Shown here piece after piece: positions 45,186 to 57,600 of a stretch of DNA of 64,000 bases. A program made the position numbers and the translations under genes. Origin of the DNA: Entonaema liquescens (taxonomy: Eukaryota; Ascomycota; Sordariomycetes; Xylariales; Xylariaceae); the NCBI GenBank assembly GCA_902805475.1, contig CADCSX010000003.1:3038001-3102000 (forward strand), written 5' to 3'. A model generated the notes under the pieces. That model was given only the letters and a program-made list of their open reading frames with translations. It ran no database searches and had not been told where the DNA came from. Position 1 is the stretch's first letter. Each line of letters starts with the position of its first letter.

Positions 45186-46310
45186 GTGAAGAGGGAAGAG
45201 ACCAAGCATGGAGATGCCCCCCATGGGTGATGCTTGATGCCGGGTACGAACATCGCGCCCTTGACAACGATTCCACGGTTTCCACCGTTTGCACACCTTT
45301 CTTCCTATCATAAACAACAGTCACATAATAGGATCCCAATCCACCTCAGTGACAAAGGTGTTTCTTTACGAGCCAGAAGCCAGGAGTTGGAGGACATGTG
45401 TTTTCTAGATACCCAGGTAGCCAGGCAGCTAGGTAATTCTAAGTCTTCCCTTATAATTACCCTCTTCCCTTTATCCTCGTGACATTATATGCCGATCAAA
45501 CTACCTTAAAGCCATGAATGCTGCACATAAAGCATCCTGTAATGTTCATTGGCTAGCATACCGGCTTTCTTCCGGCCATCCCCTATAGTACCGGCGGCGA
45601 TAAGCGGCCCCACTCGGCCCTGCAACAGAAGTGTGTGGTTGGAGGTGCTGCTGCCCCGCGTCTGGAATGGCAACGACAACTCGCAAGAGCCGGGGCGACT
45701 GGGGACTTTTGAAGGCTAAAGTCAATCACCTGTTCTAGAAGATTACTTAGAGGTACCTAACATCATGAATCGCACAGGGTTAATAAGTTGCTAGTGACAC
45801 TCTAGATCCGGCCATATCGTACTGCTCGACTTGTAAGAAAACTTGGCAATATCTTGTCTTTACTCATCTGAGCTCTGCAGTGTAAATTCCTATAAAGTCA
45901 AAAAGTCCCAAAATAATAGGAATGATTAGGCCTACTTCTACACACAGAACTATGTAAAGATGAAGTTTTGGAATGTTAGAATATTCAATTCATACTATTC
46001 TCTCGCTACAGAGCAAGATCCAAGCTATGCGTTAGGTAGGTAGATAGTCCTTACGATAACACGATATCATGTTTTCATTAGAAACGGCACACATTACGCA
46101 GCAAGTATTAAGCACGAAGTCAATAGCTGCGTGAAAAAGAACTCGTTTGTGCTGGGAGCTAGCTCTAGAAGAGTAAGCAGCGGGCGTCTTGGCCGTTACG
46201 ATGGTGGTAAATAAATCTATAACTCATCTCCTGAGCCGTGAATGTCAATGCAATATGAATTCCGTAGCCCCTTATCGTAGGCTATGTTCCTTTCTCGCAT
46301 CACCATCCCA
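45186..46310. other. Convergent intergenic region
   Basis: 3' flanks of the 481-aa gene and the UBX gene. A GC-rich island at 45565-45720 differs from its AT-rich surroundings but shows no conserved frame. Confidence 0.45.
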
Positions 46311-47985
46311 CTAAGAGTCCTCGATGAACTCGATCATAACCGTACCCTGTTTTAACCCGGCCTCTTCGATAGTCTTCCCTAGCTCCTCAATCAGATCCCG
46401 ACCAGCCGGCATCGCTTTGAGTTCGAATGGGATATTATCTTTGCCCTCCAGAGGCTCGGCCTTCAGCCACTCATAAATGCGACGGACGGGATCTGTAATA
46501 GAGAACCTTCGGATAATGCGGCCGCCAGCATGGCGGAATTGTATTCTAGTCGTAGTCGCTGGATTGTTCTCGGGTTCCACGTGAGGATTAGTGGATAATA
46601 TTTGTGCAAATGCTAATGCCGTAGGTGATTGAGTAGAGTCATCAGCTACGTCGTTAGACTCATCAACCTCTTTGCCCTTGCCTTTTCCAATATCTGGATT
46701 TGACTTGGTGAGGGCGTCAGGATCCTGAACGCTCGGCCCCGAAGACCCACCGTCCTCGTCAAGGCTATTCTGCAAAGCCATTCTAAGCATCTCCTCTTCT
46801 GACATTCGGCTAATATCCACGGTTTTCGTCTTTGGTTTTGACTTAACCACGGGATTCTTGCTATTGGCCGCTAAGCTGTATCGGTCGAGAAATTCGACAA
46901 GATCTGAATGGAATTCCGTCATAGAGGGGAATGAGTCTCCTGACCAAACTTTAACCTGCTCTCCCGTACGAGGGTCAATAATAGAAACGTGCGGATAGTT
47001 ATTTTCGTCCTCATGAGCTTGATTGGCGAAGTAGAATGTGGTGTATGATTGAGCCACCGGGTCGTCTAAAGTGTATTGTAAGAAGATAAAGTGCTCGCGA
47101 ATCAAAGCCACGATATCTTCGTTTTTCCAGTGATCTCTGTTAAGGACCTGGCAACGAAAGTCGTCCATCTTCTGAAGGTTAACAAGTATCCACTTCTTCT
47201 CCTCCTTTCCGAGGTCTCTTGCGGCATCTAAAGGCAGGCGAGTGATTATGCCTGTCGGGGGCGCGAATAGATCCCTTAATCTCCGCGTTGTGTTACTAGA
47301 AGTAGGTGGCGTGTTTCGCGGTCGAATAGCATCTTCTCGGTCGAACCAGTCAACCGAAGATTGATTGAAGGGGTTCGCACTAGTACCTACGAAGAAAGTT
47401 AGGAGGGTCGACAAGAAGAGATATTCACTTAAGAAGCTCACCTTGTGCTCTTCGCCGGCGTAGTTGCTCCATAACGGCGGCTTCTCGATCGTCATCTAAG
47501 CCCCAGGAAGGATCGGGAGCGGCAAGAGTTTCGGTTGTTTGTGCTATGGGTGCTCTTACTCCATCCAGCGACCCATGATTCTCTGAGTACATTTGTTCTT
47601 GTAGTTGTCTCGCCATCGCGGCATCTTCTTCCTCTTGCGCGGTTCTCGCTATAGCCGTAATATCATCGTCATCATCGGGTACATCAAAAGCATCGTTCGC
47701 CATATGCACATCGTCGTCATCGTCGGAATCTATGTGGATTACGCCACGAGCATCTTCGCGACCAGTCAAACCTTGGCTTCGGCTCGCAGAGGACGATGTA
47801 GGCTGTCTTGTTGAAGCGGAAGCTGTAGCCGCAGGCTGGTTGAAGCTAGCTTGTAACTCTGGATTTTCGTAGAAAAGCTGAATAGCTTGCATAGGGTCAC
47901 CGCCTGAGATTTCTAGATAGCCCCGAGCTACGTGCTCGGCTGAGATGCCAGTTATGGCCATGAACTGTACCACATCCTCATCCAT
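46311..47985 (-). CDS. UBX5: UBA-UAS-UBX domain protein (Ubx5/UBXN7 type), two exons
   Basis: Cdc48/p97 adaptor for ubiquitylated substrates. Exons 47985-47442 and 47386-46311 sum to 1620 nt (539 aa); the intron (GTGAGC...CTAAC...TAG) joins RRRAQG to TSANPF. Order: UBA-like start (FMAITGISAEHVARGYLEIS), acidic linker, UIM-like DDDITAIARTAQEEEDAAMA, UAS thioredoxin-like domain (KWILVNLQKMDDFRCQVLNR, HFIFLQYTLDDP, YPHVSIIDPRTGEQVKVW), a second UIM-like MSEEEMLRMALQNSLDED, and a C-terminal UBX beta-grasp (TRIQFRHAGGRIIRRF ... LIEELGKTIEEAGLKQGTVM). Domain order equals yeast Ubx5 and human UBXN7. Upstream sequence has an 8-bp repeat. Confidence 0.9.
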
Positions 47986-49026
47986 TTTTGGAAAACTGGT
48001 ATGGCTTCGGATAGTAGTATATGCGGGTGGTATCGTCGATGAGGAATTAATATGAAGCTTTGGTAAGGTTATAAGGTTGTAAGGTTGTAAGGTTGTAAGA
48101 TGGTGAGGTTAGGTAGCAGTCGGTACGCGCTCGTAGCTAAAGATGAACAAACGTCAATGGCCGGGATCAAGTTCACAATGGATTAGCTTAAATACTCTGA
48201 TGGAACTTTGCCTGTAATAACATGAACAATCCACATTATTTGGAGGGAGGTATAAAGAGCGACAACCACTCAAGTCAACCGGAAAATAAGACGAAGTTGT
48301 TCATATGAGAATGATGTTGTAGTTGTAGTAGATGACTGCGCTGTAATAGTAAATAGAGTTAATGCTTTGAAGGCGGCTATTGTGACGCAACAACTATCTT
48401 GTGGGGCCGGACACCGATAAGTACCTAAGATAGGGCGGATAAGCCACTAAAAAGTCATGGAGCTGCTGTTATCCTTTCCCGACCTTTCTCCGTTGTCCAC
48501 ACCCCGCGGTACACAGTACTTACTCCTCACTGTTGGCAGACTTTCCACATACTGTGGTGCCTTACATCTAGGTACTGTCGCTGACGTAACAATCAAAAAA
48601 GGGGGATCCGAAGTCATCAAGGTCCTACCGTATAACTAAGGTTATTTCTTGGTAAACACACCCTACTCCAAGTATATATAGATATCAGGTACTCATTATT
48701 CTCAAATTGCCCTAGTTTACTTATTCAATTGTTTCGGGGAGCATTTAACTTCTAACTGTTGAGCGATGCATACATAATGTATCTGGCACTGTTGCGTGCG
48801 CTCAGCCGACTTCAGTCTCTGAATAGTGACAAATCAGAAAGAAAAAGGAAGAAAAACAAAGAATATAAACCTTGTAATAAATACTTCAGGAAGACTGTCT
48901 CTCTCTTAAACATATATTTTTGTGTTTCATCACAAAACATATCGTTTTGGAAAGGAATCAATGAAAATGTCTATTGTGTAGGTACCTAGAGCCCATTCCT
49001 CTCCATGACTGCGTTTCCCACGTCAC
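47986..49026. other. Intergenic between UBX gene and ECM29
   Basis: Upstream of the UBX gene and downstream of ECM29. (AAGGTTGT)3 at 48073-48096. No gene supported. Confidence 0.5.
48073..48096. repeat. (AAGGTTGT)3 tandem repeat
   Basis: Three perfect 8-bp units about 90 bp upstream of the UBX-protein ATG, probably in its leader or promoter. Confidence 0.85.
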
Positions 49027-52000
49027 CTAGACAGGGAGCTGTTGAATAACCTGCTCTAGTAGCTTCTGTACATCTATAGATCTTTCTGCCTCTATCATGG
49101 CTTTCAACTTCTGTCTCACCTCATCCAGTAGTAGTCCCTGGTCGCTTACTGCGCCAAAAATGCCCTTCCTTAATGCCTTCACAAAAGCTCCCAGTGCTTT
49201 TGCCCGGTTTGAGCGTTGGTTTTCAAGGATAGCATCACTCTCATCTGCCACTAGTAGCCTGAACCATCGAGTAGCCACCGTACCAGCTGAAGAGGAAGAG
49301 CCTGGGGAACCTTCAGAGGCCGCAACCTGGTTTAAGATGTCGGAGGCACCGGTGAACCACGTATCCCTAGCTAATGAAATTGCCTCTTTCGCCCCCTCTA
49401 TAGTACTCGCTATGGTATCGAGGACGTCCAGCGGTGCTTCCCGCATTCGTTGACGATTGTATGCTGTTAGTGTAGCTTTGAGTGCTGCATCGGCCGTCTT
49501 CTGCTCCAACTCCGTAAACTTGTGTGCTTCATCCGGCTTCAAGTAGTCTGATATAATCCCAACTACCTCTGGATACATATCTAAGTCCTCTCGGGCGCTG
49601 GCAAACTCCCCAAGCGCTTGGAATGCATGAGGACGATACACATCGTTATTTCTTTTCGCTTCACGGATAGCTATCTTCTTCAATTGCGCTGCGAGAGTCG
49701 AATCTGTGCTCCAAAGCTTCTTGCCGTGACGTACAAAGAGAGGATATGCGGTTACTACCTTTTCTTTTCCGTTAAATGTTTTGAGCGACAGGGCCTTTTC
49801 GAGTGGAGTCCAGATTTTCTGTAGATCCGTGTCGGCAAACTGGCCGTCTTTCCCGACAGCACTGCTGAGTGCGGTAATCATAGATGCCACAGCTATGGCA
49901 GCACCATGTTGGAGAGCCCACTTCGACGTATCGAGGCCTTTCAACGCGAACTGCGTAATTTCATCGACGAATCGTTTTACACTGTGACTCCCGCCCGCGT
50001 GTTGGCTCCAGACGGTCTCGAATTCTTCCGATACATACTCATCAGTGTCATGCTTTGCTAGGTAAGAGAAAGGCAAGAGACGGGCTTCAAGGTCAGAGAA
50101 TGCGTCAGGGGAGACCTTCGCTATGGCTAAAACAACATCGGCAACTTTCTGCCGCCGAGTATCGTCCTCTGCTCCAAAATATAAGTCTACGAGTCGCAAC
50201 GTAAACCGGTCTCGAGTTTCCAGAGTCGCGGATCTTAGCAAATATGCAGAACTTCTAGCATAGGCCTTGTTCACTTCGTGATTCCTATCTAGGATTTGTG
50301 TCTCCATTGTCTTTAGGAACTGCGCATTATACGGGGGTAGAAGAATGCTGTGTCGAAGTGCTAAAGTGCTGAGAAGTTCAGCACAACCGATCTTGGTCTG
50401 CATTCCAATAGCCGATTTGATCGTCGACACCAATTGCGGGGCTAGTTCTTTCATGGCGTCTTCGTCGATAAATCGGAGACAGTCCACGATACATTCAAAC
50501 ATAGGCGATCGGGTAGCAAAGGTGCCCCGTAGCTTGTCCAAATTTTCGCGATCCTCCTCGCTAAACCTTTGGTACGCAAAGTTGACTTCGTCTGGCTCTA
50601 CAGTACTCAGTAATCCAAGGAAATGTGTGACAATAGCTGGAATAAATGGTCTTAATGCATCGCCTCCATTCTTTACGATATCCAGGACCGTTTTGATGCA
50701 GAAAAACTTGATTTCCTTGACGGAGTTTTCGACTCCCTTGTCAGATAACAAGAATGGGAGAACTTGAGCCATCATTGCTCTTGCAGAAGTTGAAGAGTTA
50801 TTCTCTTGGAGTTGAGTAACAAGTGTCTTTGACAGCCCCATGCACAATTTCAGAGCGGCATTCCGAACTGAGCCTTTCTTGTCGTCCAGAACTCTTAATG
50901 CGAGCCTCCAGATTTCAGCGTAATACTTTTCGTATTTGGCGAATGGCTGTCCGTATATAAGTTCAGCGATCGCCGCACAGCTTGCCTCTCGTACACGCCA
51001 TTCTCTTCCATCTAATATACTTTTCAAGAGGTCTGTCATTATGGAATCGAAATGTTTGTCTATCACGGCTGTCTGGTCTTTGACGACCGCTTTCCAAATA
51101 TCATCCATTGATCTCCGCACATTCGAATTTGGATCAAACCGGTATCGATATAATTTTGGGTAAATTTTTGGGTCCAATTCCGCGTCTGAAAGAATATTGC
51201 TTAATCCGAAGCGGCCAAAAGCGGAACGAGCAGTCCACGTCGCAGCGTTTGTAGCGAGAGCCATGAATTTATATATCAGACTTTGATCACCGACCTCGTT
51301 GGCAAGGTTAACAATATCCTTGTAAGACGTGATTGACTTTCCTTCTCCGGTCGGTAGGGCACCAGCATCGAAAAGTTCAGTGTCCTCGTCAACCTTCAAC
51401 TGTGCCTTAGTTCCAGTAAAGCTGGAGACTAAATCTTTCACAAGATCTGCCTTGAGAGACGGGTCACCCTTTTCATACACCAAAGAAAGCCCACGTGATG
51501 CCGTTTCTTGGACCAGTTCGTCCCGTGCGGAAAGTAGTCGCATAAAAGCAACCTGACACTGGCGCAGACGAGACTGGATCTCAGAGAGGTTTGAACAATA
51601 CTGGATAATGCAGAAGAGCCATATGCCAGATGCTTTCAAAACAGAAGGCTTAGTGGTTTTGCAACCATCAATAAGTTTGCTTATTGTAGTATCAATCCTA
51701 AGAGGTCGCTTCCCAAGGCTATCGACGATGTCAGATTTACCCGACCCAAAAGGATCCACATCCAAACTGAGCTGTACAGCTTCGGAATCCCAGCGAGCGA
51801 TTGCGCATGCAATTGCCTCCCCAGTCGTAAAATGCACTTCTGTTCGCTTGATTTCAGATAGCGCGAACAATTTGTCCAAAATCTTTGCTACCGGCTCTGT
51901 CTCGTCGCCCGAGAGGTCGGCCAAAGAAGGAATTGCCAACCTCCCCAAAGCACTAATCGCTTTTTCATTTCCTGAAAGCGCAAGTTTGGCTAATGAGTCT

Positions 52001-54606
52001 ATGGTCTCCGTTAAGTTCTGGTACTTCTGGGGGAAGTAGATATTTGCTGTCCACAGTTGGGAGATGGACTCTAAAGTGGCGGCCAGGATATCTGCGCTTG
52101 CCTTCGGTAACGACGACGTTAGTCTTTGGTGAATGAACTGGGCATGTTCGGATACATCTTCGGGTTTGATCTTGCCATAATAAGCAGCACGTGAGAAATA
52201 GCTGCCCAAGCAAAGGAGCGAACCCTGATACTCGGCAGACTGGGAAGCTGAAGGATCTGGACATGATGTGATAAAATCCCGGAGACGAGAAATAAAAGTA
52301 GCGGACTGGCTACTCCATGGCGCCAGTATGCCAAAGACCTTCGATGCTAGCTGCCTGATTTTTAGGTCATTTGACTTAATTACAGCCAGCAACTCTTGAG
52401 TCCTCGCGGATAGTGTGGATACAACGGTCGTTGAGGGTGCGAATGATAATATCTCGGCAAGACACCCAATGTACTCCTCGGCGCCAAGTTCGGGATGGTC
52501 TCGAAGCCCATCAAAGGCTGCATTGAGGATTATTAAGAGGTATTCCACGTTTGCAGCAGCGAAATATTTCCTAATACGATGACGGCTCTCTAAGTCATTT
52601 TGGAGTTTTCGTTCTAGCTGCGACTCCCAATCTATTTCAAACTTATCCTCACCTAATGCGGTAAGGAATAGGATCTGTTTTACATAACGTATTGCTATAG
52701 GGAAAGCTCGAAGTATATCGTTATGAAATAATGTGTATTTCGAAATCTGATCGACATCCATGCGGCTTTCGTCGTCATCACGGTCGGTATTGAAGAGCAT
52801 TTGTGCCAGTTTTGTCCAGTCAGGTAGGACTAGTGTATTCTCGGGGTGGAATTTGGTAGCCCACCACGGGTCAAGCCCTCGTTGTCCTTCTTCCAGTACA
52901 TCGCGTCGTTCAGAAGTCCCACCACCCAAAGCAAGCACGTCGATCCATCGAGCTTGAATGTTACTGTAAGGAAGGCAATTATTCGCAAAGCGCGCCGCGA
53001 CGTGTCGTGCCGTTCTTCTTCCTTGTCCTTGGGGTAAAGTCATATATTCCAGGAGCAGTATTTCCAAATCCCGCGTCTCCGCCGATGTTGTTGGTTTGAA
53101 AAGACCCATCATGCTTGAAAGAGCACTTTCGATATAGACTACAATGTCCGGGCTAGGGTCAGAGACCAGAGAATCAAAAAGCCACTTCAGTAAAGAATCC
53201 TTCGCCTTATACTCGAAATGGGCCCCCCTCGCGAGGGTGCCGATAGTTTCATACGCATTGGCACGTAGTCTCTGTTCGTCTTGAGCCTGCGACTGCTTCC
53301 CTCGAGGCGTAGGTTCAGGCCATCCTTGCTTCAAGATGTAGTCTTTCAAGATAAGAACAAGGGGTGGCCCAATATCGTCACTAGTGTCGCTAGAAATCGA
53401 TTTATGTCGAGCTACCCAGCCCAGAAATGCCAGTAGTGCTTTGCTTAGTCGCAACCCCTCAAGACCAAGAACAGACGCATCATCACCAGATACAATACTG
53501 AAATCCTGCCTAACGGCTTCTAGCATCTCTTGCTTGAAACCGCACGCGATAGATGATTTTGAGAGTAGCTTAAGGACCTGTATCCGATGGGCGGCCGGAA
53601 ATCTTTTATGTGCGTCGTAGAGCGATCGAACTATGTCTCTATTTTCGAGGTCTACGTTAGACCGTTTTATGACATCGTCGGCGATCGACGTAATTCGCGA
53701 ATCTGCAGAACCAGCGGCGCATATCATTGGTATGTACCGCTCATCGTCTGTGAATGCACCACTGGCCAGAAAATTAACAGCTTTCGTTTTACATTCTGGT
53801 AAGCTCAGGCTAGCTGGAGCACCCGGTTTCCAAGCTTGGGGGCTGTTGTTCCTTAGGAACGTAATATCCTCACGAGTAAGGCCTGATGGCGAAGCGAGGA
53901 GCTTCCCATCGAGTTCTTCGTCAGCTGCTAAGGCCAAATCCTGCCTCAAAAGGAAGAGCTTTCCAAGCCATTGCGATATGTAGCTGGCATCTCTTGTATC
54001 CGAAAGGCCAATTCTCTCTCGAAAGGCAGTATCATCATTACTGCCCCGCCCAGGTATTTTAATCTCTAGAAGCAGGCGCAAAAAGATGTTGAAAAACCCG
54101 GCGGCGCCGGCTAAGTTAGTTTCCTTTGATATTCCTCGAAGTACTATGGGAAGTAGCTCTCGGCGCTTATGTTGGTCGAGTCTTAGAATTCCTTGTTTTA
54201 TAAGACTTAAGTCTAGCTGCTTGACCATAGGCGAACTAGTTTTTTTGTACTGCTCTACAAGAGCAGCGACAGGCAATACGACGCTTAGGTGCAGGTTAGT
54301 AAGAGGTATTTTCCAACGGCTGAACATGACACATACCCTGCAGGCTTAACGAAGTTGTTAACGCTGATGAACGCTTGAAAAGCCTACCAAGACAGTTTAG
54401 TTATAGGTATATTCAACCACACGTAAAAAGGAGACTCATACAGCATCTCTTACAGCCTTATGCTGACTTCCCGCTCTTTCAAGGAGAGGAACAAGTTGCA
54501 AGTGAAGTGCATCACTAAGTTTCTTCTCGTCGGTGGAAACACTGGCGAATTTATAACGTATTGATGATACAAGCCTCAGCTCGGCACCTTCGTTGGATGA
54601 AGCCAT
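49027..54606 (-). CDS. ECM29: Proteasome adaptor/scaffold protein Ecm29, three exons
   Basis: Large HEAT-repeat protein that tethers and checks 26S proteasomes. Exons 54606-54442, 54383-54337 and 54283-49027 sum to 5469 nt (1822 aa). The true start is upstream of the long open frame: ATG 54606 gives MASSNEGAELRLVSSIRYKF, and introns 54384-54441 and 54284-54336 connect HKAVRDA to AFQAFISVNNFVKPAG and then to VVLPVAALVEQYKK. Helical HEAT repeats run to the end; characteristic segments are TWTARSAFGRFGLSNILSDA, IYPKLYRYRFDPNSNVRRSM and GREWRVREASCAAIAELIYG. Length agrees with the family (about 1850). Intact over 5.2 kb without a frameshift. Confidence 0.93.
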
Positions 54607-57600
54607 CATGGGATGGCACGCAGATGATCGAAGAATGCAAAATAGGGCTAAGGATGCGTTTCCCTCTCAAACTAGGTGAAGTAGAAGTTGAATATTATAC
54701 TTTATTAAAGCTGCTGAAGTACTATTCGCGTAGTCTTTCTGCCTTGATTTTCCTGGGCGATTGTGCTAGTGAGTAGTCAGGGACACGCCAAATTCAGATT
54801 GATAATGATTGATGATTGATAGTTCGTGTTTTTCAGCCGCATCTCAACTATTTAAACGTACGGAGACTTCAGCATCGTCGCCCAGGATTCACCAGGGGTC
54901 TACTACGTTCTTAAACTAAGTTCTCTCTCATCCCCGTGGCCGACGCTCGTTAGCCAGCAGGATGCGCACGTCAACGATGGAGTCAAAGTCAATTGCTAAT
55001 TGGTAGAAGCGGGAAGAATGTGGCGGTACAGATCACAGGTGCACGTCCTTCTATGATGTCCCACATGAGCATCAGCCACAATCACTGCCACAAGTGGCTT
55101 CTATCGTTATCCTTATCTTCGTCTTTATCTTCATGGAAGCGTGTTGATGGCCTTTAAGCAACACCTCGTCGGATTGGGCTTTGCGTTTAATCGAGTTCTC
55201 ATATACTTGATGCATTTTACCAGGTGAACAATAAACGGAGTGTATAATATCTAGTGACGATAAATAGATAAATAAATATCTATGAGTCGTATTGCCCGTA
55301 CAAGCCATTATTTGCTGTGAACTGTAAATGCTGCTTATGTTAGCATGTCTTATTCGGTCTACCATGAGCTGCAACAATCCCTCTATATCAAATCAGTAGT
55401 AAAATATCAATTAAATATCTTCCTCAAGAGGATGAGTGATATTTTATCGATAAGACCAAATCTATATAGCCTCGATTTTGCCGAAATATATAGGCACAAA
55501 ATATTACTTGTGGAACGGTATAATAAAATATTGTCGGAGGATGACATTAACAAACCATGGGTTTTAACCTCGAGCCATACTCAACATCTTGAAGGAAACT
55601 CTATTTTAAATACGTGGTTCATATTCGTGTATATATATATATATCAGAATAGGGTTTATTTTCTTGCTTTGAAGATGCCTCAAATATCCAACCTCTAACC
55701 TATCGTTGACTCAAGTTGATCACTATCGACTATAATAGTAACCCTGGACGCTGCAGCTAATCCACATGAATTACCCACGACTACCTAAATATCATGTAGT
55801 ATACCTAACTTTCTTTCTTGATACGATGGTGTTAACTTCAATACAACACTGCCCTCTGAATAGTCATTACCTAGAAGCCATTGACTTTAATAAGAGTGCT
55901 GGTGTACTAAACATATAGCGGTACCGAGCTCGGCTCGGCTTGAACCTTCATGGCGCGTTGCGTTTTATGACAGAACTTAGAACTAACTGATACCCTGTAG
56001 ACCTAAGCCTTGGAAGAACCCGTATTGAGAAAGCTAATTAGTTCACAAACTTTTGCCTCGACATCAAAATCCCAACGTAACTCATTCGATACTAGCTGGC
56101 ATAGATTTGTTCCCGTGTATCATCTTCCGGGTTAATGAACTTTATCGGTGAATCGAGCTAAAGATAATTGCCCTAATACGAGTAATGCATGGTCATCTTG
56201 GCATAGAGTAGTTTCATCATGATGAACGTTGAAGTCTCGTTATGAATATGACACCCTCGAAATAATGGGCCCACGATATAGGGCATCACTGGGAACCCTT
56301 ATCACATGAGCGATATACCAATCTAGCTCATTGGCGCGATTCAGTGAGCCCGCGAACAAAAGATCGGAAGCCCGGAAGATCCGTTGTGTGCACAGACGGA
56401 GCTAGGATCCGCCAGCTTTGATCTTAGCGCAGTCACACTACTCGACACCAAACGGTGAGATGACGTAGAAAATTGCCCAGATGAGCTTCTGAAAAAAAAA
56501 ATAGGATTCGATATCTATAGTATTAGCATCTGAATAGTCGCTGCGCCATTAAGTCGCGTAGAGAGGACTCGTGCTATACCTAGATAGATCATACTGCTGT
56601 GTGACTTGAAACGAAAATCACCCCGTTTTCGAAAATTTATTTTTCGCGTTTGCTGAGTTTTATCAAGAGGTATCTGTGAACACTACATCTTTGGTGGGTT
56701 GTACTGGTGGATACAAGAAGGTTAGAATCTTGTGCCTTGCAGCCGGTGTCTTGTACTATACAAGTCTGGTTGGCTCAATGCCTTCCATGGAGGTACCTAT
56801 CCTCTTGCACGGCTAGGGAGGGGGAAAAAAGGCAGGTACATAGATAAGTATTGGAACCCGATTACGGATCGAGTGGTTAGTTGCATGCGCGTAATTGCTC
56901 GCAAGCCGGGAAAGTCAACCAAGTAGAAAAAAAAAAGTTTGCTAGTCTCAAATGCCAGAATAGATGCTTACATACACTACAGAAACAAATGGACACACAG
57001 CGAGGTGCTTTCCGTACGTTATGTTCCTAGCTTCGATATACATATATCGCGAAGTATTGATATCCATCAATATTCGTATTGTCAGTAGGTACCCTGATGC
57101 GGCAACCCTAAGAAAGCCAAGACCCATCTGATCGACCTTTTTTTTTTTTTTTTTCCCCTTCGCGTTTGGCAGGAGGATTGTTGAAGTCTATTCATCTTTC
57201 AAATTCGAATAAAACGCGCAATACGTTCTCGTGTATCTTTCCTAGTTTGTGCATTACATTATCCTTCAAGATTGAAATTGTTCACCTCACACGGCTCGCG
57301 GCCGTAAGATCAAATATATTAGTACAAGTACACCGTCTACGATAGAAAAGACACTGTATTTCGAAATGATGCTTGTCATTTCGCAATCTGCATTTAGGCC
57401 GCCAACCAAGCAGGGATCTTGCAGATCGTCGCATTTCCCGGGTGAGAGCCATTTTATGATTCGAGATCCGGTCCCAGATTTCATCGTCCTCACCCCTCGC
57501 ACACACGTGCTATTGCGCCGTCACACAACCAATCTCAACTTGTTTGCGGTAGTGCCCGGATGTCGCTACATACATCGTAGAGGCCGGCGTAAACTCCAAT

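Noticed and set aside
54284..54327. ECM29 start at MFSRWKIP
   Set aside because: This segment is intron sequence; upstream exons restore the conserved N-terminus MASSNEG...SSIRYKF.
55345..55698. 117-codon frame in the AT-rich region
   Set aside because: No family features, Ile/Tyr/Asn-rich from base composition, and a TA repeat near the end.
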